Shown here: positions 51,573 through 62,200 of the stretch, in pieces | Position numbering within the stretch: position 1 is the stretch's first letter | How the letters are laid out: each line of letters opens with the position of its first letter | Assembly (NCBI RefSeq): GCF_902459465.1 | Contig: NC_047070.1 | Coordinates: 12,940,001 to 13,004,000, forward strand | Source of the DNA: Asterias rubens | Taxonomy: Eukaryota; Echinodermata; Asteroidea; Forcipulatida; Asteriidae | Direction: 5' to 3' | DNA: 64,000 nucleotides | The notes under the pieces: model-generated | Seen by the model: the letters and a program-made list of their open reading frames with translations, nothing else | Database searches by the model: none | Told to the model about the DNA's origin: nothing | Translations under genes and position numbers: made by a program

Positions 51573-53201
51573 TTAAACCCTTGATGCTGAACCGTGTCTT
51601 TTCTGATCCTCTCTAGTCCTACCAGAAGTCTTTGTTGAAGTCCTTGCAGCCTCTTTGCTCCCCCGTCTGTCACTCTCTCTGTGACGGTGTGAGTCACCAC
51701 TTCCATTCTTTTGAGTTTTTGAATTGCTATGTTTCTAATACACAAATCATAAAAAATACCCAATGGTTTACTTTATGTTAAATTTGCACCTGGAATAAAG
51801 AACAGTATTTATTTTACAGTGACAAGTCCTGTGAAAATAAATCCACAGGAATATTACTCCGGTGGGATTCGAACCCGCAACCTCTGCTGTATAGAGCAGA
51901 TACCACTAGACCATAGTAAAAGTTTTGGGTTCAAACTCTAACCGAGTAATATGCCAGTGGATTTGTTTTTCACAGGACACAAAGGAAAGTACCGAATATA
52001 CAGTGCTTTACACACATCGATGTATTGGTAAAACCAAATAAAACATCCAAAGATCAAGAATGCCATCGTGCACTCGGTATGAAGTATTGGAGTCTTCACA
52101 CATTTTTGAGTCAAACATTAATTTATTCTTTCTTTCTGCCTAAACAAACACCCCAATTTACCTTCCTGCCATGAGAGCCTGACATGGATATTTCTTCAAT
52201 GAAGTTGGATGGCACTAATCCACGCCTGCCTCGCACCTGTAAGAATAAAGAATAGTCTCTTTATACTATGTGAAGGGTGTATGTGCTGGTAACCCCTCCC
52301 CTCCCCATTGCCATGTAACACCATTGTTTTCACAATTTTTTAATAATAACAAAAGTGGCTTCTTATGTAGTGCGCAGATCCGTCACTCAGTGATGCCCTT
52401 GGCGCTGTAATGTACAGTATTTCCTGCAATGTATGTGGGACTATACTCCTTAGCACCAATAAGGTGCTGTGGCGCAACATGCTGCAAATCAAACCAGGAA
52501 CACCGGGGTGAACCCCTTCTCTTCTCGATAAGTGCACTGGGTATTGACTTATTGTTACCTGCGTTACACAACACACAGAACCAACGGCTTAACGTTCCAT
52601 CCGAAGGATGAAGCATCATGGTTAAGTGTCTTGCATAAGGACAGAGGGGTCATGACTGGGCATTGAAGCCACACTCTGCTGATCAGAAACACCAGTGCTT
52701 GAGTCCAGTGCTTTTAACAGCAAAGCCATGACTCGCCACGCCATGTTGTCATTATTTTAAATTGCTATACTTTTACTGTAATTGCCAGATGCTGAAGATC
52801 GTTGGCTGAGGGTGACTGGCTGGTAACCTCTCTCCTCACCCATTTAAATAATTTTACTATTGCATTTTGTAGCTAATTGTCTCTAGGCTGAGTTTAAAAA
52901 AAAACTTGTATCATGTTCTTGTGAGATTAGTCTCCAGTATTTTTTATTTCTAGATTTTAAAAGTTGTTCCTTGCATTTTTATCTGTAAATCACTTCGAGT
53001 CCCTCGCATATGGCGCTCTATTAACATGGTACTAATTTTTATTAATATACAGGAAACACAACTAACCTTTCCTTGGTAGAAACCATCAGATCTTATGGAG
53101 CCAAAGACAGTCACTATATCACCTTCATTGAAGGCCACCTCATAGGTAGGGTAGTGGTTTGGGGAATGCTCTACTGGGTTGTAGTTATACACCGCCATGA
53201 A
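51573..53201 (-). CDS. RIM-BP-like gene, SH3 domain and C-terminal tail exons
   Basis: Exon 53201-53067 carries the SH3 start (FMAVYNYNPVEHSPN, then GDIVTVFG and DGFYQGK). Exon 52236-52162 completes it with VRGRRGLVPSNFIEEI and continues SMSGSHGRK. Exon 51734-51573 adds 53 residues rich in Arg, Lys, Ser and His, ending Ser-Arg-Val. The ALYDY-like, second acidic and PSNF motifs needed for proline-peptide binding are all present in recognisable form. The final S-x-V fits a class I PDZ ligand. Confidence 0.85.
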
Positions 53202-56200
53202 CTGATTAGAAACAAGTCAAAAACACATTCTTAAATGCTGAGAGGGGGTTTTCTCATTCATAATGATATTATATGACAGCAGTAGCTGTACTATCATAAA
53301 TTTTGCCAAACTAAAAAGAAAGAAAGAAAAAAACACCATTGGAAATCAATACTGAGGGTGATATAATGACCAAAGGTGTGATTTCATATTCACTACCTTA
53401 TGGAGACCTAGAACAAAACAGAAAGGGAACACAAAAGGTCTCCATAGGGAAAGTCTAAAGACTGGGGTGCTCCATAAGGTATGTTGTGTACATTATAAGT
53501 TATCACACAAGCGTGAGTGGAATACGGAAAAATATAGCGCTTCTGCGTTCCATATTCAATGAGGCCGAAGGGCGAGTTGGAAATGGGACGCAGAAGCGCT
53601 ATAATTTCCTTATTTCCCCGAGCGCGTGTGTGATAACGTATTTATCTTCAAGCAAACTTGGCGCATGACATAGAACACACAAGACGCAGGTAGTGATATT
53701 AGCCGTGCAATATAGGTTTTTATCACCACTCAATTCTGCGAATCTAATTGGAGGATTAGTGCGTACTTGAAGATAAAGTCTATTGGAGGTTCTGAACTAC
53801 AGGGAAAAAGGAAAGGTAAAAAAGATGTTTCCACAGGGATGCAAAAAAATAGAACGCGTGTTCATGGCCAATGTGTGTCCATGACCAAGGTGTGTTCATG
53901 ATCAAGGTGTGTTCATGACCAAGGTGTGTTCATGACCAAGGTGTGTTCATGACCAAGGTGTGTTCATGACCAAGGTGTGTTCATGACCAAGGTGTGTTCA
54001 TGACCAAGGTGTGTCCATGACCAAGGTGTGTTCATGACCAAGGTGTGTTCATGACCAAGGTGTGTTCATGACCAACTCATAACAAAACTAACACATCTTT
54101 GTACCTAAATGGGTTCTTACAGATCAATAACAACTAAAACAAGTCTCGTACCAGTCTTTCCTGTAAGTCCTCACTCACAACAGACGACCCCTGAGATGTG
54201 ACAGTACCATGTCCCACTGATGATTCAGTCATAGCAGAGTCCGACCATGATGATGATAACATGCCTGGATCGTCAAACTCTGTCTCTACAATGGCCGATG
54301 ACTGACCGGTAGATGAAACAGTCTGGATCCCAAATGTTTGGACAGTGCAGAGATTGATGCCATCCACCAAAGCCTGTGGGTATTGAAATAAACAAATAAA
54401 TGAATTGAATGAACTTTTAATATACTTAATACAGTGAGGGCAATATAAAACCATTCATGCAAAACAACTGAAGTGAAAAAATTCTCCACAATTCGATTTG
54501 ACACTGTTTGACGTAATACAGGAATGGTATTACTCCCAATGCACATAATGTAACATCACAGCTGCATCGAGTCAAGAGCAAATAAAGAACAAAAAAATGC
54601 CAAAGTCAAAATATATTCTGGCTTATACAAATGCTAGCATGTGACCATTTACAATAAAAATAAAAATAATAATACTTAGTTCTTATTATAAAGCACATTT
54701 TACAATAATGTGTCACTGCGCTTTACATTTTTCCCTGGTCACTGGGCCAATAACATTCCTGTAATCTTTCTCAGCTCCCTTGGGAGTAAACAGCCCTGGG
54801 CTGCCAGGGCGCTCCCAAGGCTTTTTTCAAACACAATATCAACCTCTACCCTCCAAATAACCTATTATACCCCTGGCTTACGAGAAGTAATTAAAGTGAA
54901 GGGTCTTGCTCAAAGACACAAGTGTCATGACCGGGATTCGAACCCACACTCTAATGACTAAAAATCACCAGAATTTGATGCTCTAAATTGCTCGGCCATG
55001 ACACCACTCTTGACATGATTATTGTACAAATCAATATGAACCTACCATGACTAAAAAAAAATTAAAATAGTCTGGTCCCCACATGCGATCATAATCAGTG
55101 CTATGATCATGAAGGTATGAATCAGACCAAACTGTCTCCATATTCAGTCCTACCTTTGTAAGATGAGCATTTGTGACTAGCTGTTTCTGCTGTCTGTTGA
55201 CAAAGATCTTGTAACCCACAATCTCCAATCCATTGCTACGACCTAGGTCATCAAGGTTAGGTGGATGCCAGGTCAAGACAGCTCCATGGCGACCTATAAC
55301 CTTTGACACAATGAGGCTACGAGGTGGCTGTGGCATACCTGTTAATAATGAAAACAGTCAGTGTATTTTTAATTTGTATGGTAGCAACGAGCCAAAGCCA
55401 GAGATACATGTGTGTCTTCTTGACCCTTGTAGAAAGCCAACTTCGTATTTCAATCACATTATGTAAAACTATTGTGTGGAAACAGGTTTGGTTTTAGTAA
55501 ACATCTACCTTTGAAGACAATATTTTAAATTTAGGCTTAAATGTTGCAAGTATAAACAGACCAGTCAAAAACTTTTTCAGAGTTAGTTTACTTTTTCAGA
55601 ATCGCATATGTTTTTTAAAGTTTAATTACATTACTATCGGGACTAACATATTAAGACATTTAGCTCTTGTTTTGGTGATTTAAAGCTGTTTTAAAAGCAG
55701 GATAAAAGTGAAAAAGCTCACTTAAAACATAACAGCTTCACCAAATTTTTTACAAATTGGAGACATGCAAAATAAAATTCAATAACATTAATGTTTGAAG
55801 ACCGAGAGTTTACCTACCCTTACCAAAAATAGGGCACTGGACATGACTCAAGATATATAGGCTACTAGCATAAAAAATTGTTTGGTAATGAGCAACGGAG
55901 AGCTATCATAAAAGTTTGTGAGAAACGGTTCCCACTGAAGTAACATAGTTTTTGAGTCAGAGGTAATTTCTCACTCAAATATTTGAATCTGAGAAAAGTT
56001 TCAGGCCTGTGCAACCTTTCTCAGGCATCTGAAAGCACACAATATTGTGCAACAATGGTGTTTTTTCTCATAATTTTCTTGCAATTTCGATGACCATCTA
56101 ATCCAAAATGTTCACAGATTTTTTGCTTTGTGTATGTTGGATTACACCAGGTGTGAGTACTGGTCTTTGACAATTACCAAATGTGTCCAGTGCCTTTAAA

Positions 56201-59200
56201 AATACAACAAAACTCAAACTCACCAGTAAGATGAGGTTGTCTCAACCCTCCATGGGAAGACAGCTGGTGATGACTGTTCGTCTTTGCCTTCTGGTTGTGA
56301 GGTATCATTCTACTCCGATCTGGTTCATCAACTCCTCTAATACCATTCCTAAGACCAACAGTTGCAATGTGTGGCTGTGGAGATGCCGTCCCATTGGAAC
56401 CAACTGGGCCACGATGGGAAGAGAATGCAGTAGGTACCAATGAAGATGGCTGTTGAGAGGACGCGCTTTGGATAGGCAACCAAGAGGCAGAGATGTTATT
56501 TGATCCTGGCATTGAGGTCCTGTTGCTTGAAGCAGACATTAACTGACCACCACTTGTGGGTGACGAGGCTAGGTTCAAGAACCCTTTATTCTGAGTTTTG
56601 GGGAGAGTCGTGCTTGAGTTTGGGATGTGAGGCTGGGTTGATGATTGCAAGCCTCCAGATTGGTTTTGTGGGGGTTGGTTTTGTGGTGACTGGACGAGGC
56701 CATGCTGGGGAGTGGTAGAGGCGAAGGTTGCTGAAGCAATCCCTGCTGCTTGGTACCCTGGATGTGTTACTGTTGTACTATTTCCATCATAGAAAGAAGC
56801 ACCAATGTATCCCTGGGGAGTATTTGCTGAGGCACTCCTAGGGTGACTTGCGACTCTCGGATTCAAACCCGAAGCACCAACCCCTGGCTGCATCTGTATT
56901 GTATTCCTACTTTTGTATATCTCTTGGGCATTTGACTTCTGATGAGCAGATGATGGGCTCATTCCAGGGTTCACCAAAGAGCTCCTGTTGTTGATGTTTG
57001 ACGGCAAAGTAGTGTTAGAAAGAGGTTGTGAACCATTCTCAGAATGTAACGCATTGGACATTACACTGGTCTGCAAGGTGGTCTGGTTTCCGGACTGAGC
57101 GACTGGAGCTGATTGTACACCAGTGCTATTCACCAGGCTTACTGGATGCCCATGATGCGTTGTGATTCCATGATGAATGGCTGCAGTACCTACTCTCTGT
57201 GCTGAGTTGCTCATTGCAGGACCCATTGATGTAACGTGGCTGGATGGCACTTGCCCTTGTGGTGGAAGTGTTGTTTCTAACAAGTTGTTGGTACCTCTTG
57301 ATCTTGAATCAATACCATGACTATTGTTTGGAAAGCCATTAGTACCACCGAGCGATGAAGATGCTCTCACCAAGCTGTTTTCAGATGGAACTGGTGCACT
57401 GATCACAGAGGGTGCTCTTACTGATGATCCACTCACAATACTAGGACTTATTTGTTGATTGACAAAAGGACTTAGGACTTCTCCCATCCCACCCACAGGG
57501 ATCTGTGGGTCTCTATTGGAGTGTGATCCCTCAATGAGACCAAATGGACCCCTTCCATTGGGACCTTCCTGCATTGTTACATTTGTAGCACCATTCACAG
57601 GGAGTACACCATTTGCAGAGGAATTCTGTCTAGAGTTTCTACCATTTTCAGGTTGACCATGAAACTGCCCATTAAAACGGTTTGTGTTGGTCATCAGCTG
57701 CCCACCAGGTGTCACCCCACCATGATAATTATTTAAGGGTCTTCCAAAGGATTGCGATGGGTCATTAGTTGTCCTAGTCATGTCAGCTGGGACAGGCGGA
57801 TTTGAAAGACTTGCAGATGGCTCAGAGTGCAGCTGAGTGGGACTTGAATACATCTGGTATATTCCATCTACCGGTGAAGCAATAAATGTGTTCACATCTC
57901 CACTTTGACTGGTAAAATGGGGTAACTCTGATGCTGTATGCTGCTGGCTTGATGCCAGCGCTGCATGGGTGGACATAGGGAGAGGCCTCAAAGGGTCTGC
58001 TAAATCCTGCTCAGAAACAGTTGGACTTCCCCTGTAAGACAAATCAGCTAATCCACCCTCTCTACTAGTCACAGGTATGTGGTGGGACAGACTATTATGC
58101 CTCAGGGGAGTTTCAAATGAAGGGGTCCTCCTGTTTGTCCTTGATGATGCACGATTGTCTCTCCCAGGTTTAGATGATGTAGATCTCAGTTTGGATGGTG
58201 AGGCATCCAGAACTGACCTAAGAAGATCCAATTCTCCATCCTCGTCCACCCTTCTCGTCGGAGTCAGGTGTGAGCGAGACCGACTTCCAGCAGTTCTCCT
58301 CATGAGTTCCCCTAGAGATATCCCCCCAACGTCCAACTCCGAATCACCGTCCAAACTCCCGCTGATGAGATCCAGGGTAGAGCGCCCTCGTGCAGCTCCA
58401 AGGCGGCCAAGTTCGTCATCATCGCTCTCATCAACCAAGCGGATGTCATTCAAGCTCTTGCTGATTTTGTCCAACTTTCTTTGTTGCTTGCTGATGTCAG
58501 CTCGATCATTCTGAGGATGTCTGGATCTACTACCACGTGTAGTTCTACTCCTACTGGATACTGGTAAGGGGTCATTGAACTCCTCGCTTGGGAGATTCAC
58601 AATGGCGGTCAGGTCACTGACCTCTGACAGAAGCTGCTCAGTCCTGTCTGGGCGGAATTGCTCCAGCTCGGCAGCCATCTTCTGTATGATGGCTTCTCTC
58701 TCTTTGCATTTTTGGAGTAAGTAGGAAACTTTTGCCTGAAAGAGAAACAGAAAACAGTAGAAAGTGACAGTGCGTTGTACAGGTTTGAACCAAGAGTATA
58801 ATAATACAGTTGACAGAAAGATAGGAATGATAGAACAGTATGATCACACAAAGCAAATAAACACTTTGGAATACAAATGCAACTGAATCACTGATCGTAA
58901 AAAACACTTTTAGTCAGTTCTCTTTTAGATTTGTCAATTTTAATAAGCACATCATAAATGTATGCTTAATCCCTAACCAGCCTCCCTTAAAATGAGCTTC
59001 AAAATCCAATGATGTATCATTCTTTTGTTGCCATATGGAAAGTTATATTCAAAAACACCATTTGACATAGCAACTGTCTCTATAGTCTGAGGAATGCAAT
59101 ATTCAGCAGTAACTTAGCAAGTCATTGTAGTAGACTTTATACAACTATTACTCGCAAATGGTTGTGACACTTGTGTCTTTGAGCAAGACACTTTATTGTA

Positions 59201-62200
59201 ATTGCTTCTCTTCACCCAGGGGTATAAATGGGTACCTGCGAGGGTAGAGGTTGATATTGTGAATAAAAAAGCCCTTGGAGCGATAAAAAAAAACCTTTGG
59301 ACTGTTGTCCAGGTTGTATACTCCCAAGGGAGTTGAGAATCATTAAAAGGGATGGTATTGGCCCTATGACCAGGGCACTAATGTAAAGTGCATTGATACA
59401 GTTATTGTGAAATGCGCTTTATAAGAGTTATTATTATTAATAACCTTTTAACCTCAATGAGGTCATATTCTACAAAAAGCCATTACCTGAAGTGGTGCAA
59501 CCGATATTTCAGCTTCATTTTTCTTGTGTTCCATATTGTCAAACTAAAAAAACAAGAAATTACATTAAGAATAAATCAATGAAGACTTCAAAACTGTCTT
59601 TGAATATTTGAACTTAAAATCTAAAACACTTACACAATGTCTCCAATGCATAGGACTTGACACTTTGCATGGTGGGAGTTTTATCAGGTAAGGTTTGCGG
59701 TAGCATCATGTGTAAAACACAATGTCTCCAATGCATAGGACTTGACACTTTGCATGGTGGGAGTTTTATCAGGTAAGGTTTGCGGTAGCATCATGTGTAA
59801 AACACAATGTCCCCAATGCATAGGACTTGACACTTTGCATGGTGGGAGTTTTATCAGGTAAGGTTTGCGGTAGCATCATGTGTAAAACACAATGTCCCCA
59901 ATGCATAGGACTTGACACTTTGCATGGTGGGAGTTTTATCAGGTAAGGTTTGCGGTAGCATCATGTGTAAAACACAATGTCCCCAATGCATAGGACTTGA
60001 CACTTTGCATGGTGGGAGTTTTATCAGGTAAGGTTTGCGGTAGCATCATGTGTAAAACACAATGTCCCCAATGCATAGGACTTGACACTTTGCATGGTGG
60101 GAGTTTTATCAGGTAAGGTTTGCGGTAGCATCATGTGTAAAACACAATGTCCCCAATGCATAGGACTTGACACTTTGCATGGTGGGAGTTTTATCAGGTA
60201 AGGTTTGCGGTAGCATCATGTGTAAAACACAATGTCCCCAATGCATAGGACTTGACACTTTGCATGGTGGGAGTTTTATCAGGTAAGGTTTGCGGTAGCA
60301 TCATGTGTAAAACACAATGTCCCCAATGCATAGGACTTGACACTTTGCATGGTGGGAGTTTTATCAGGTAAGGTTTGCGGTAGCATCATGTGTAAAACAC
60401 AATGTCCCCAATGCATAGGACTTGACACTTTGCATGGTGGGAGTTTTATCAGGTAAGGTTTGCGGTAGCATCATGTGTAAAACACAATGTCCCCAATGCA
60501 TAGGACTTGACACTTTGCATGGTGGGAGTTTTATCAGGTAAGGTTTGCGGTAGCATCATGTGTAAAACACAATGTCCCCAATGCATAGGACTTGACACTT
60601 TGCATGGTGGGAGTTTTATCAGGTAAGGTTTGCGGTAGCATCATGTGTAAAACACAATGTCCCCAATGCATAGGACTTGACACTTTGCATGGTGGGAGTT
60701 TTATCAGGTAAGGTTTGCGGTAGCATCATGTGTAAAACACAATGTCCCCAATGCATAGGACTTGACACTTTGCATGGTGGGAGTTTTATCAGGTAAGGTT
60801 TGCGGTAGCATCATGTGTAAAACACAATGTCCCCAATGCATAGGACTTGACACTTTGCATGGTGGGAGTTTTATCAGGTAAGGTTTGCGGTAGCATCATG
60901 TGTAAAACACAATGTCCCCAATGCATAGGACTTGACACTTTGCATGGTGGGAGTTTTATCAGGTAAGGTTTGCGGTAGCTTACATGAAAATTTTGAGAGA
61001 GACGTTTACCTGGTCTTTGATGTTTCTATAATCCTCTTCAATACCATCTCGTTTTCTTCTCTCATTCTCAAGATGTTTAAGACGCTCCTCCAAGGCACTG
61101 TTATCTTCTGCAAGACGTAGCTCCTCACTTGTCTGCAAAGAAAATAGAAAATATTCACTTTTAACACAGAATCTAAAGACCCCTTGCACAATGCAGAACG
61201 CACCTCCAAACATTGAGCGTCTACCAAAAACCGTTTGTACGACTTTTCAAAGCTTAAATATAGGTGTAGTTTTTTCCTATGACGAGAAAGTTGAAATTCA
61301 TCATTTTTAATAAGCAATTTGTATTTTCATAATTCATTGATAAATTTGTAATAATTGCAAAACCCTCATAGTTGTCAGCTATGAACTTAGTAACTCCATA
61401 AAACAGAGGTGCATAGCTCATGATCCCGATAGCTGTTAATCCCGTACCTTCTCCCTCAGCATATCTTCAGCCATCTGGAGTTTCCTTTCTAAGGCATCTC
61501 TGTCTCTGTTGCTATGGCGACTATCAGACAACTGTTGATGCATCTCATCCCACCTTGCTTCTATCGTTGCATATCTTTGTATTCGACCTCGCAGCTCTTC
61601 ATTCTAATTAATGAAAACAAAAAAGACTTGATCAAATGTCAGAAGGGGAAAAAAAAAAAAGGAAAAAGCATAGAGCAATGTTTTCAGGGGAGTCGCGTCA
61701 ATCCGTTGTACATGCTAAAATCATTTTCGTCTCATTGAGACAAAAATTTTTTTGGTGAAATTGTTTTACTAATTTCTCAAAAACTACAGAGCCTCAGCAA
61801 TTCTTATTTCAAGGGAAGCTTTCTACCATCATTATTTGTAAACTGTGAAAACTGGTTTAATGTAAATCTGTGTACGTTTGTGTTTTGTATTGTACAAAAA
61901 AAGTACCCAAACCCTTTAAGTTATCTTTTGTGTTTGCAGGACTTCAAAGTTTGTTTTTTTGTCCAAATATTATTTGTCTGCTTACCTCCCTGGTAAGGAC
62001 ATTCAATGCACTGGCAAGGTGCAACTCCTGCTGACTGACGTCATGTGATCTAGGGTCACCTGACCTAGAAGCATGGTGACTGATATCTGGTTTAGTATCA
62101 TCTGACACAGCATCATGTGACTTCCAATCACCAGATCTGGAGTCAGGTGCTCTTGAGTCAGGTGACTTTGCTGAGTCTGTGTGGTCCGTTGGGGTCTGTT

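Noticed and set aside
51845..51925. Possible functional tRNA gene on the minus strand.
   Set aside because: A and B boxes are good, but the anticodon loop has 6 nt and the acceptor stem does not pair. Recorded as a tRNA-like core of a repeat.
58077..58514. 145-codon open frame on the plus strand.
   Set aside because: Antisense shadow of the giant disordered RIM-BP-like exon.
59636..60979. Regular repeat array that could be taken for a CRISPR array.
   Set aside because: Units are contiguous with no unique spacers, and the locus is a eukaryotic intron.
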